Origin: Silurus meridionalis
Taxonomy: Eukaryota; Chordata; Actinopteri; Siluriformes; Siluridae
Direction: 5' to 3'
Length of the DNA stretch: 64,000 bases
NCBI RefSeq assembly: GCF_014805685.1
Contig: NC_060900.1
Span: forward strand, 8,775,950 to 8,839,949
A program made the translations under genes and the position numbers. This document shows, piece by piece, positions 10,540-23,079 of this stretch (within the stretch, counting starts at the first letter, position 1; each line of letters begins with the position of its first letter). The notes beneath the pieces were generated by a model. It searched no databases and had not been told where the DNA came from. It saw only the letters and a program-made list of their open reading frames with translations.

Positions 10540-11684
10540 AACAAGCATAGGTTGATAATGTGCATTTGATCAGATGTACTTGAGCACAACATTATATGTG
10601 ATATGTGTTAAGTGTAGACCTCGCTAAAAAGATATTTCTTTAATTTGCGCTTAAACTGTGAGAGTGTGTCTAAGCCCCGAATACATCCAGGAATGCTTTT
10701 CCAATGTTTAGGAGCTGAATTAGAGAAACTCTACTGCCTTTAGTGGACTTTTCTGGAAACTACTAGAAGTTCAGATTATTTAGATCTCAAAGAGAGTGAC
10801 GGATTGTAGCTTGTAAGACTGGATAGATACATGGAAGCCAAACCATTTAGTGTTTTTTAAGTAAGTAGAAGTAGTTTGTAGTCGATTTAAAACTTAACCA
10901 GTAGACAGTGTAGGGATGATAATAGTGTTATACAGTCATATTTTCGCGACCTCTAAGTGAGAACTCTGGCTGCTGTAGCTTGTTTATCAATGATGCAGGA
11001 CAACCACCTAGTCATGAATGCATGGACTAGCTTTTCTGCATCAGACATAGACAGCATGTTTCTTAGCTTAGCAATATTTCTAAAATGGAAGAAGAGCAAG
11101 TTACTGTCTAAAATAACTCCTTTTATTGTTGAAATAGTAGTTACAGCACATCCTTCTAAATGCATGTTAAAAAGCTGGAGCTTCTGTGTACTGTTTTTTT
11201 TTGGGCTAATGAGCAATATTTCTGTCTTATCATAATTTAATAGTAGAAAGTTATGCGTCATCCAATCCTTTATTTTTTAGCACACTCAGTTAACCTGGCT
11301 AATTGAGATGTCTAATCTGCTTTTGAGGAGATATATAGCTGGGTATCAGCAGCATAACAGTGGAACCTAATCCCATGCCTTTTAATAATATTTCCCAAGG
11401 GAAGCATGTATATTGTGAAAAGCAGGGATCCTAGAATTGAACCTTGTGGCACCCTATAATTTATTGCATTAGCCTAAATAGTTCTCCATTTAAATCTACA
11501 AAATGGTAACAATCAGACAAATAGGATTTAAACAAACTAAATGCCTGTCCCTGAATGCAGATGTAATTCTGTAAGCAATCCAGGAGGAAGTTATGATCCA
11601 TAGTGTCGAATGCAAACTAAAGATCTAGTAAAACTAACAGACAGATGTAGGCTTAATCTGAAGCTAAACACAAGTTATTTGTGT
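10540..11684 (-). mobile_element. L2-type LINE copy A, 3' part (reverse transcriptase)
   Basis: In broken frames the minus strand encodes reverse-transcriptase motifs: AFDTMDHNFLLDC (about 11635-11597), [12 protein letters not shown] (about 11450-11415), [13 protein letters not shown] (about 11370-11330, with the catalytic YADD mutated to YAAD), then LNYDKTEILLISPK and LRNMLSMSDAEKLVHAFMT. The order runs 5' to 3' toward lower coordinates. The expected N-terminal reverse-transcriptase segment is interrupted at about 11685, where copy B begins. Confidence 0.8.
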
Positions 11685-13535
11685 TGATTCCTACAAAGCA
11701 AACTTGAAAAGTGCTAATTTAAGTGTTTTATCAAGAGGTAGGTTTTCAACGGTTGCTTTAAAGATAGCTAGGGACTCCTCTGTACGGACATCTAGGAGAA
11801 GTTCATTCCACCACCTCGGTGCCAGAACAAAGAAGAGCCTGAAGTGAGATGATGCTGGTACATTTTTGGCCTTTGTAGGCAAGCATCAGTGTTTTGAATC
11901 TGCACAAGTCGTGCAGCTTTGTTTTGGATAATTTGCATTTGACAAATAGCATTCAGGGGAAGACCTGCCAGCAGAGAGTTGCAGTAGCACCTGGGCAGCC
12001 TGTGTGGACATAAATGGTCGAATCCTTCGGATGTTGTAGAGAAGAATTCAACAGGAACGAGCCACATTATCAACATGTGAGGAGAAGGACAGTTGGTTGT
12101 CCATAGTTACCCCAAGGTTACAAGCAGTGGCTAAAGGGAAGAAAAGAGAGTGAAGAATTATTCTGAGATCTTGACCTGGAGATAAATCACCTGGGATGAC
12201 CAGCAGTTCTGTTTTGCTGGGGTTAAGTTTTAATTGATCCATCCATGAGGATATGTCTGTCAAGCATGCCGAGCGGAAGCTGTGGTATCTGATGGAGGAA
12301 AAGAAAAGATGAGTTGAGTGTCATCTGCATAGTAGTGGTAAGAAAATCCATGTGAGAATATGACTTCACCAATGGAGTGGGTATAGAGGGAGTAAAGGAG
12401 GGAACCAAGTACCGAGCCTTGTGGGACACCAGTGATGAGTCTGCACAGGGTAGATGTGATCCCTCCATGTTACCTGGTATGAGTGACCTTCAGGGTAGAA
12501 AGAAAACCATTCCCATGCTGTTCCGCGGATACCGAGGCTCCTGAGGGTAGACAACAGACTCTTGTTGTTGACTGCATCAAATGCTGCTGAAAGGTCTAGG
12601 AAGATAAGTACAGATGACAGCTTGGCTGATCAAGCAGCATGCAGTTTCTAAGAAACCGCCAAAAGGGTCATCACTGTTGAATGTGCCACTTTGAAACCAG
12701 ACTGGTTTGGATCATAGAGGTTGTTCTGTGAGAGATAGACAGACAGTTGGTTAAAAACAGTGCATTCCAGAAATTTAGAAAGAAAGGAGAGAAGTGATAC
12801 CGGTCTGTAGTTGTTGATGTCTTATGGATCCAGAGCAGAATTCTTTAGGATGGGAATGACCCTTGCTTGCTTAACAGTAGTTGGCACATAGATAGATGTT
12901 AAGGACAATTAAGCTTTTCCTTGTAGAGGGCAGTGTTAGCAGAAGTCACATCCAAAGAAAATGTGAGGTCTACATCGAGTTGTGATTTTTTCCACTTCCT
13001 CTCTGCTGATCTGAGTTCTCGTTGATTGCAAAACTTCTGACAGGCAGGGCGTGGGACAATAAGTCTTCTTGGGTTTTTGTAGTCAAGGGGCAGAGGAGGT
13101 CTATGGTTGAGAAAAGAAAGAAGAGGAAGGAGTCAGTAGCAAAGTCTAAGGGTAGAGAGGAAAGGGAGACAGGGTCAGGAAGAAATGGAAGAGTACAGGA
13201 AGCTACAGAGGAGGGAGAGATGGTGTGAAGGTTAGGGTGGATAAGGGAGACATGTAAATTGTTTTTAGGTAGAAAAGGAAGAGTAATTAAAAAGGAAACC
13301 AGGTGATGATCAGAAATTCGAAGTTGAGTGGCAGTCATGTCTGTAACTGGGGTAGGGTGGGTGAAAACCAGGTCAAGGAAATGTCATCCCTTTTTTGTTG
13401 GAGGGCAGCTATTAAATGTCAAGGAGAAGGTATTTAGAAGATGACTGTAGTTTGTCAGATGGGAGGTTGAAGTCACCAAGAACTGTGAGAGGGGTGCTGT
13501 CAGAAAGGAAAGTACTGAGGAGTGTGTCCTCAGCT
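11685..13535 (-). mobile_element. L2-type LINE copy B (endonuclease end plus reverse transcriptase)
   Basis: Minus-strand motifs in order: TPLTVLGDFNLPSD (endonuclease, about 13495-13455), TQLRISDHHLVSF (endonuclease C-terminus, about 13328-13290), YRPVSLLSFLSKFLE-like (about 12815-12770), [14 protein letters not shown] (about 12437-12395), [13 protein letters not shown] (about 12345-12305, intact YADD box), LKLNPSKTELLVIPGD, NSLLAGLPLNAICQMQIIQN and APRWWNELLLDVRTEESLAIF near the 3' end. Frames are broken by stops and indels. 5'-truncated, a different subfamily from copy A. Confidence 0.8.
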
Positions 13536-15150
13536 GTATGTAACAGTTCTTTTAGTAATTTAATTAGAATGATATCTAACAGACATTTTGTTAATTTGGG
13601 TTTGGTGATAAGATTGTATAGCTCTTCCTTTCTTATACTTGTAAAACATTGTAATTGTAATTGTGGAGCTTTAGGTGAGACTGGATCACAAGATGCTGTC
13701 AGAGGATGGACGTCCAAGATTGTGTTTTTAATACATAATTTTTTTCAGTGAAGAAATTCATAAAGTCCTCACTAGTAAACTGCGATGGAATACTCTATTC
13801 TAAACTGTGATGGTATACTCAGATTTTATTGTTATTATAGCTACTGTACTAAAAAATAACCTTGGATTGTTTCACTGTTTCTCCATTTTCTCTCCAAGTT
13901 ACAGGTTGCTCTCTTGAGGGCATGAGTATGATTATTATACTATGGTGCAGATGTTTTTTCTGTAACCTTTTTAAATCGGATTTAGTAAGATGTTAAGATA
14001 GATCGGGCAGGTTACTTTTGATTATGTCCTTAGTGGTTGAAACAATAGTCCTAATGTGCGGTATGAGGTCATGTATGAAGTAATGATCTGTGATATTACT
14101 CTGAGCTAAAATATTTATATCGGTTACATTTGCTCATGGGATTTTATTAATTCTAGTTATTAAATCCGATTAGTCTGTCTAGTGATGTTTTGTTTAACCC
14201 AAAAGGAAATGAGTAAGTCCACAAATTATAGTCTATGGCATCATTTGCATCATCTGCATGCAAGTAGCATTTTATCAAAATTGATCAAAACGGTCTGAAA
14301 GAAAATTTGCAAATTCTTGAAAATCAACATAGAGCCCTGGGGGTCTATGCATGGTGGCCAAAATAAGAGATAGTAGGGGTTTTTAATGTATTTCTGAAAA
14401 TACAACATTACGAAGGTTACTACACCAACCCTACGACCATTCTGATGGGGATCATGCTTATAGGCATATCCTGACAGTGTAGACTGATTTAGACCAATGT
14501 TATCATTTGGTTTTATCCAGGTCTCTTTGAGATGTGCTGCATACCGTTTTAAACAAAATCCTGAAGTCCCTCTTCAGGATCTCTGTTTCCATCAGTCTGG
14601 TGTCATTCATTCTGGCATGGAGGACAAAAGCTCTGAAGTTTTTATTCGGGATCGTGAGTACCTGCACAGCGATATTGAGAATACGAGCACCAGAAAAACA
14701 GCGAGTGTGCACCTTACCTTTGGCTGCAGTATTGCAGATATGCAGGACAATAGATTCTTTAAATCACAGTATCACCTTGTGTCTCACAGAGACGAACAAA
14801 GCAGACTGGGGCTTGGCTTGCATCTTCTGCTGCTGCATCCAGGGTCCGTGGTGCCCTGGTGCCAGAGTTAATGATACCTGTTTGGGCCACGTTCTAGGTG
14901 TGCTCGGCTAAGCAGAGAAATACGTGTAATTGAGGTGGTGGGAGTTTTAGATTCCATCCCTAAATTTACCTGGGACAGTTGAACGTCCGCCCAGGATGAT
15001 TCTTATGCAGCTTTCTGCTCTTGCAGCAGGGCCTGCTTTACATGTAGGTCATAGATCTGCTTCTCCAAGGCCCCCAGCACCAACTTCACCATGTGCAACT
15101 CGAAGACCTCACCTGTGCTCAAAGGCAGACACACAACGGACATAATGCTT
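13536..15150 (-). mobile_element. L2-type LINE copy A, 5' part
   Basis: The minus strand next to copy B reads KPKLTKCLLDIILIKLLKEL, an upstream reverse-transcriptase segment of fish L2 elements. Near 15115-15000 it reads EVFELHMVKLVLGALEKQIY then DLHVKQALLQEQKAA, a predicted coiled coil resembling retroelement ORF1 products. The interior (13740-14900) is degraded. The assignment of the 14-15 kb part to the same element is inferred from orientation and continuity. Confidence 0.55.
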
Positions 15151-15294
15151 ATAATAGCTAGTAGAACTAAGATATCTGTGGCAATGTAATCAACACTAGC
15201 GGTAGTCAGGCTAAGGGTAAAGTTTGAAGTATATAATGCTGAAAAAATAAAAACATAAACAAAAAACTTGCAATAAACAAGTCAAAAAGCAAAA

Positions 15295-15432
15295 ATCCAC
15301 TCTCTAATGCTATACAAGCTGCACACTGACTACTCTAAAATATATCAAAGTTTCATTTTTGTAGTATTGTCTCTTGAGAAGATATACTAAAATGGTTGCT
15401 GAAATTAAACTCACTTTTGTGGGATAATTGTA
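15295..15432 (+). mobile_element. Tc1-type 3' terminal fragment
   Basis: CTATACAAGCTGCACACTGA, then TATCAAAGTTTCATTTTTG, TATTGTCTCTTGAGAAGATA and AACTCACTTTTGTG match the 3' end of the Tc1 remnant at 23880-24003 block by block. Only the terminus is present. Confidence 0.7.
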
Positions 15433-15479
15433 TATACACATACATACAAACCTTAAACTTTTGCTTTAATAGCATTTAG

Positions 15480-15720
15480 TATTTCTATTCCCAGGTGAGC
15501 TAAGGCAAATCAAGCTGATGGAAAAAGCAGGATGTTTTAGCTGCTTGTTTCACTGAACAATAACATATTGTGTTTCATACATATGATTTAAGATGTTAAT
15601 TAGCGGCCATGTAAATCATTTCCATAACCTTGATTGTAATTGGCAGCTGCTTGATTCCCAAAACATCGGGTGTTTCCTAATGGGAATCTCTGTCTGCAGA
15701 GTTTATACTACATTTATGAA
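15480..15720. other. Unique high-complexity block, candidate noncoding element
   Basis: Not repetitive within the window and not coding. Contains homeodomain-type TTAATTAG, a GATTGTAATTGGCAGCTGC block and ACAATAAC Sox-like sites. Candidate regulatory element by composition only. Confidence 0.2.
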
Positions 15721-15959
15721 AGATTGAGAAAAATTATGTGATCTGAGACTTTTTTTATCTCATAAATTTTGTTTGCCCCAGAGTGATTGTTTCAATCTGC
15801 TGACTGAAGGTATTACTCAGTAAATTGTCTTTACAAAAATGTTTTAATAGAAATGTCTACATTTTCACAGAGAGTCACCTTAATATACTCACTGGGAGCA
15901 ATGATAGATTGTAAGTGATAAAAAAAAAAAAAGCAATATAAATATATCATGAAAAATTA

Positions 15960-16343
15960 GGGCAAAAACAAAAGTGTTGCTGAACAAAGGCATTTCAGAG
16001 AATTTGGCAGTACATCCAACCGACCTCACAACTGCACACCATGTGTAACCACACCAGCCCAGGACCTCCACATCCAGCATCTTCACCTCCAAGATTGTCT
16101 GAGAACAGCCACCCGGAGAGGGACAGCATTTTAAACCTGAGTCTTAATATCAGCATTGCTGCTGTAGATCAAGTACAGGACACAACTGCCCGACCTTTTT
16201 GGGAACTATGAACTACCGGCTATTAAACCCAGACTCTCTTTCTGATGAAGGGACCACCTTGGTAACTTCCTTCCTTAGGAGAGTGTCTACTTCTTGTTCC
16301 ATGACCAGAGCCTTTTTATTCCATGACATCCGATCGGCATATA
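15960..16343 (+). mobile_element. Older Tc1 element, left part (split by a younger Tc1)
   Basis: AATTTGGCAGTACATCC, CCATGTGTAACCACACCAGC, CCAGGACCTCCACATCCAGC and GAACAGCCACCCGGA belong to a common fish Tc1 transposase. The downstream part, ending ATCCGATCGGCATA, corresponds to the region just before GTACGACAGCGTGTT in that transposase. That sequence resumes at 17956 on the other side of the younger insertion. Internally deleted and non-functional. Confidence 0.65.
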
Positions 16344-17955
<1,612 letters not shown>

Positions 17956-18115
17956 TACGACAGTGTGTTTGAGTTCCTGCCAATTTCCAGCAACTTCGGA
18001 CAGCCATTGAAGAGAAGTGGACCAACATTCCACAGGTCACAATCAACAAATCTCATCAACAAATCACAATCTCAGTGTCTCTCCAAAAACACTGCCCAAA
18101 ACACTCCCAAAAGTA
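17956..18115 (+). mobile_element. Older Tc1 element, right part
   Basis: TACGACAGTGTGTTTGAGTT, CCTGCCAATTTCCAGCAACT, CAGCCATTGAAGAGAAGTGG and CAACATTCCACAGGTCACAA are the C-terminal transposase region of the same family as 15960-16343. Interrupted exactly at a TA by the younger element. Confidence 0.7.
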
Positions 18116-18130
18116 AAACATGATGGTCAA

Positions 18131-18144
18131 CATCTCTCTCTCTC

Positions 18145-18219
<75 letters not shown>

Positions 18220-18222
18220 GCT
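18131..18222. repeat. Palindromic compound microsatellite (TC)n(AT)n(GA)n
   Basis: TC repeat, then about 56 bp of AT, then GA repeat. The two flanks are reverse complements, so the whole block can fold as one long hairpin or cruciform. Confidence 0.95.
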
Positions 18223-18239
18223 ATAATTCGCACAGGCTC

Positions 18240-18790
18240 ACCAAAATTGGGCTAATATTTGGATGTGGCCCTGGTCCTGCAGAGACTTCAGCGCATCCGC
18301 ATTCCAAACTATATTGATGATTGGTTCATTTTAGCTCAATCAGAGCACTTAGTGGTCCAGCATTGAGATGTCATGTGCAGTTGTCTCTTGCCCGCATTTC
18401 ATCCATCCTTATGGCCATCAGGAGGGTGAAAGAAGGCCAGTCACTCACTTTCAAGCAGTTCCAGAGCCTGCTGGGGCTGATGGCAGCAGCGCCCAACATG
18501 GTTCCACTTTTCCTCCTGCACAAGAGATCCATTCAATGGTGGCTTAGGACTCGAGGGTTTTCTCGGAGGGGCAATCCACTCTGTACAATCATGGTCACGT
18601 GAAGAGCCCTTCTTAGATGTGTGGAAAGATCCTGGGTTCCTGTCTCACGGCCCTGTGCTGGGAGTGCCTGGTTACTGCGTAACGCTAACGACAGATGCTT
18701 CGCTCACTGGTTGGGGTCATGAGTGGTCCCTCCGCCCAAGGTTTTTGATGAGGGCTTATGCTAATGCTTCTAGCACTTCTAGATGTCTCC
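18240..18790 (+). mobile_element. DIRS-type retroelement fragment (RT and RNase H)
   Basis: The plus strand encodes RIPNYIDDWFILAQSE (YxDD box of the reverse transcriptase, about 18293-18345), then FKQFQSLLGLMAAAPNMVP, QWWLRTRGFS and VTLTTDASLTGWGHEWS (start of the RNase H domain, about 18676-18730). The set is characteristic of fish DIRS elements. Stops interrupt it (for example after LVVQH and after TIMVT), and the tyrosine recombinase region is not present. Confidence 0.75.
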
Positions 18791-18975
18791 AGGTTACGTA
18801 TGTGACCATGGTTCCCCAAAAGAACAAGATGCTGCATCTCCATGCCACATGCTTTCCATTTCACTGATTACACACGTGATTCAGAGCGTTGACACCTCGG
18901 AAGCATTTCCAAAGCATTGTTGGCGCAGCTTCTCATTCCCTCTGGTAACCATGGTTACATACGTAACATGGAGAT
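18790..18975. repeat. Inverted terminal-type repeat pair next to the DIRS fragment
   Basis: GTTACGTATGTGACCATGGT near 18794 is inverted as GTAACCATGGTTACATACGT near 18947. The spacer of about 130 bp reads GATGCTGCATCTCCATGCC at its left. Likely a DIRS terminal region or a small foldback element. Confidence 0.55.
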
Positions 18976-19293
18976 ACATTTTCCTATAACTGTACATCAA
19001 TAAAAACGTCAGAATTAAAATATTGATTTTCAACACAACAACTGTCAAATCCACCACCAGCACTGACTAATTTCTTACATAAATTTACAAGTAAATAGTC
19101 ATGTAACTCACATATAAAAACATTTTACTTTAAAATTACTTAAAATACTTTTGAATGCAGTATAATGTATAATGTTTATTTTAATTCATTTAAAATATTT
19201 GGATTAATTTAATGTATTAATCAGTTTATTATCAATAAAAATGCATTTAGTTTCATTTTTTATATTTAGCATGATTTATTTATTTTCACTTAG

Positions 19294-19350
<57 letters not shown>
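19294..19350. repeat. (ATT)n microsatellite
   Basis: About 19 ATT units. A second array at 19486-19533 lies inside the first copy of the local duplication. Confidence 0.96.
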
Positions 19351-19351
<1 letters not shown>

Positions 19352-19379
19352 GGTTTTTATTTTTATTTTTCATTTTATT

Positions 19380-19483
19380 TCCTTTGCTATCCTGTATTAT
19401 ATTGTTTGAACTATGAGCAGTTTTGTAAATTGGCCCAGTGCTACAGCAGACACACTGAGTTTTTTTTTACAACCACACAATTT

Positions 19484-19534
<51 letters not shown>

Positions 19535-19940
19535 ATAGACGAAATTTTATTGTACAAGACTGAATACTTTTTTTCTATTATTCAAGCCATTAACTTTGCT
19601 TTCACAATAAGCTTGATTTTTGTTCTTTCTTTACAACAAACATTTCAGTTGAGAGAAGTTGACAGAGTGTTTGGTAACATGATTTTCACACATAGAAATT
19701 GATTTAAAGTTTTGATGAATGTTATTTAATCTAAAAGAAATTGCATTAAATACTCTAGATGATTACTCTCAGATGTAAAAGAAATGTTATTGACAAATCA
19801 TTGTTCCTTTCCCCTTTCCATAACACATTCTAATGTAACAGTATAAATATACTGTATTTTCTTTTATTCTCTCTCTCTCTCTCTCTGTTGTTATTCTACT
19901 CCTTTTTTACAATTTTCCTTCACAGACAGTTCTGAATAAA
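19380..19940 (+). repeat. Local duplication, copy 1
   Basis: Shares ordered blocks with 20730-21270: CAGTTTTGTA, GACACACTG, ATTTTATTGTACAAGACTG / TGTTATTGTGCAAGACTGGA, AGAGAAGTTGACAGAGTGTT, TTTTCACACATAGAAATTGA, TTTCCATAACACATTCTAAT and a TTGTTATT...CTTTTTTAC end. This copy has an extra ATT array and CT tract. No coding sequence. Confidence 0.8.
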
Positions 19941-19954
19941 ATGTTGGTGTTGTG

Positions 19955-20190
19955 TAAAATGAGATAATGATGAGTATAATGGGATTATGTTGATTCTAAT
20001 GAGGTAGTTTTGGATATAATAAGGTAGTGTTGAGTATATTGTGATATTGCTGAGTAAAAGTAGGTACTGGGTTTAATGAGTGCTGAGTAATATTAGGTAA
20101 AGTGTAAACTAAGATAGTGTTGTGAAACGTGAGATAATGCTGAATAATGAGTTAGTTTTAAATAGAGATAGTGTTGAGTAAAATGGCATT
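19955..20190 (+). repeat. Degenerate minisatellite, about 20-bp unit
   Basis: About eleven imperfect units related to AGATAGTGTTGAGTATAATG (for example at 19961, 20021, 20118 and 20166). It fills part of the spacer between the two copies of the local duplication. Confidence 0.75.
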
Positions 20191-20729
20191 GTTTGTAGTG
20201 AAGTCGCTATGGTAAAAAACGTGTCAAAGAAAGTCAACAAATTTGCAAATGTGTCAAAACAGATGGTTCAACCGATCTGCACATAATGAAACAAATGTGT
20301 GAGTTTATTTAAAATAAAGAAAACACGCAAATAATGAAATATCTTTTGCTGAACTATCAAGTCAGCTAATGTGTGCACTGGAATGAACAGGAACTGTAGC
20401 TCAAAACACTGGTGGCCTTATCTGACACAGTTGGCAATGTTTTTAAAGAAATGGGAGGCATAACCAAGTATTAAGAAATAAATTACACTCACAGTGTTTC
20501 TCTAACAATTTCCCTTGCTGTCAGCTAGCTTGCCTTTTTATTTGGGTAAAGTAAAAAAAAGTCTAGACAGAAAAATTTGAATTCATCTCCTCTGTGGAGT
20601 TACACTATAAATAAACAATTCACTCCATCCTGGAAATGGTGGGTGGTGGAATAAACTGTAGAGACAGAGAGAAAACAAAAGTCACTATAGAAACAAACAC
20701 TGTTATTGAGAGGAAGGTGAATAATTATA

Positions 20730-21270
20730 CTTGGATTTGCTGTATTGTATTATTTGGACAAGGGACATTCCACAGTTTTGTATGCTGGCTCAGTGCTATA
20801 GAAGACACACTGGGCTTTTACAACCCCACATTATAGTTTTACTATGATTATCATGGCCTAAATGTTATTGTGCAAGACTGGAAAAATATAGATTTTATCC
20901 TCTTATTCAAACTTTATTTTCACAATCAGCCAGATTTTTTTTTTTTTTTTTTTTTACAAAAAATAGTCGGTTTAGAGAAATTGATGTGGTGTTTGGTACA
21001 GTGGCTTTCACACATAAGGATTGATTGAAAGTCTCAGTGAATGCTGTTTAATAGAAGAGAAAAAAATGCTCTGATGTGTTGCATAAAATACTCTCGATTA
21101 CTCTCATATGTGTTTGATAGAAATATAACTACTTTTTCTCTTTTTCTCTTTTCCATAACACATTCTATTGTAATAAAATAAAAATACTGTTGTTTCCTTT
21201 GTTCCTTCTCTATTGTTATTACTTTTTTATTACTTTTTTTTTTACACACAGACATGTTTTATTCTTGTCG
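20730..21270 (+). repeat. Local duplication, copy 2
   Basis: Diverged copy of 19380-19940 in the same orientation, offset by about 1.33 kb. It has a poly-T expansion (20935-20955) where copy 1 has mixed sequence and lacks the ATT array. Confidence 0.8.
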
Positions 21271-23070
21271 GATCATATGTTTGGAATAAGAAGAGATAAC
21301 TGGCATATTCATTGCTTAACACAGTGAGACTTACATGATGTGTACTACTGAGGATTTAGCGTTTTATGCCTTTTTTAATGAATGGCAATGAAGTTGAAAA
21401 ATGAAGAGTAATAGTCATCTAATGGTCATCCATTTTTCATTTTTACATTACGTTCGTCGGGCAGACTTTGATCCAAAGCAAATTACAAATGAGGCAGAGG
21501 AGAATCCAAGCACTTAACTGTTAAAATATCTGAGAGTGATACAGTCGAAGCAACACAAGGCTAAACTGTTGCAAATTGACCAGAAACAAGCGTGAAATTG
21601 TTAGAGTATAAATAAAAGAGCATAGAGACAGAAATAGAGAGAAAAAGAACTAAGCAGAGGAGGTGAAGAAAATACCCCAAATGTAAATGTATTATTAAGC
21701 TTTGTATTTAAAAATGCACAAAAATAAAATGCAGTATTTTATATTTGAAAAGTGCAAAAATGCATTTGGCAAGCAGAGCATAAGTGTAGTACATTCACAT
21801 CTATTATTACTAAAAGGATTTTTTGAACTATAGTCTATAATACATCAAACTGTTGATATATTTTGCTATAGCAACTTTACCTGCTATCCAGCCAGCAAGC
21901 TAGTAAAAGTTACAAAATAAAGACTACCACTACTAGGAATAGGATAATATTTCAATACTGGTGTTATATCGAGATGATTCACTTTTAAAATTTGGATCAT
22001 TAAATAGTATACATTTTTACAGAACATATTTTTACATTATTCATAGATGTTTAATATGAAAAAATGAAAAGTCAGCATTGTGCAATTACACTTTCAGAAA
22101 CCTATGATATCTCATGAAGAAACGTTTCATATCAGAATTGGTATTGGTATGGGTCTCGATACTGATAAATCTGGTCTTTAATGTATTTGGTATTGATATT
22201 GATATAATCTATCCCTAGCCAGTACTCCTAGAATCACTCTATATATCTAGCAACAACTTACTTTTTTCACAGTAAAGCATCTTCATCTTTACTTCTTGCA
22301 CCTCCAAATCTGTCAGGAACAATTGTTAAAATATTCCAAAAAGAGGGTTTTTTATTTGATTGTGCTACAAACTAACATTAGGTCTCCTCAAGTAGGATAA
22401 CCTGTTCACAAATCCCCATGTGACACAAGACTGAATACCTTTTAAAGAATAGATATTACAAAATATGTCATACAGCATATTTCTCCTTTGTATGTTTTAA
22501 TTCGATCAGATTCAGATTTAACTAATGAAATTAGTTAACAATCCTAAATAACCAAGATTTGTAACAGCAATTACTGACATATTATCTTGATGTATTCAGA
22601 AAAATGAATTGATACATGATTTAAAGAAAAGAAGGAAAATAATAGAAAAGCTGATGGTAAACAGCAAACATACCAGATCAAAAAAAGAGGAATTTACAGG
22701 TGCTGCACTCTGAGAATATTTTACTTAACTAATATTTATTCTTTTGCATATCCTGACCTACTTATACTTCCTTTGCTCATGGTGAAATACAGCATGCTGC
22801 GGTGGTGGTTGATTTTTTATTTCTTGACTTGTATTGTGCAACATGTAGAACAAAATAAAAACCAAAACATATTTTATGTGAAAAACATTCATTCATTTTC
22901 AGATAATTGTGTCTATTTTGTGTTTGACTATGTCCTATTTCCAGTATACCATGCAAAACCACATGTCCTATTCATCATGTTCATGTTTTTGTCTGCTTGA
23001 CAGGATCGAACAAATATGTGTATCATGTATTAAAGCAGTTAAAATTTGATGCTTTGATTTCGATTCTCAC
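21271..23070. other. No gene recognised
   Basis: AT-rich sequence with a short interspersed-repeat remnant near 21441-21560 (GATCCAAAGCAAATTACAAA) and no supported coding frame. Confidence 0.35.
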
Positions 23071-23079
23071 ATACTGACC

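Noticed and set aside
14497..14911. Two overlapping plus-strand frames of about 125 residues
   Set aside because: Lie antisense in the degraded 5' part of an L2-type LINE; no recognisable domain.
19241..19702. 153-residue frame with poly-Tyr and poly-Ile
   Set aside because: Two ATT arrays joined by AT-rich sequence; no domain.
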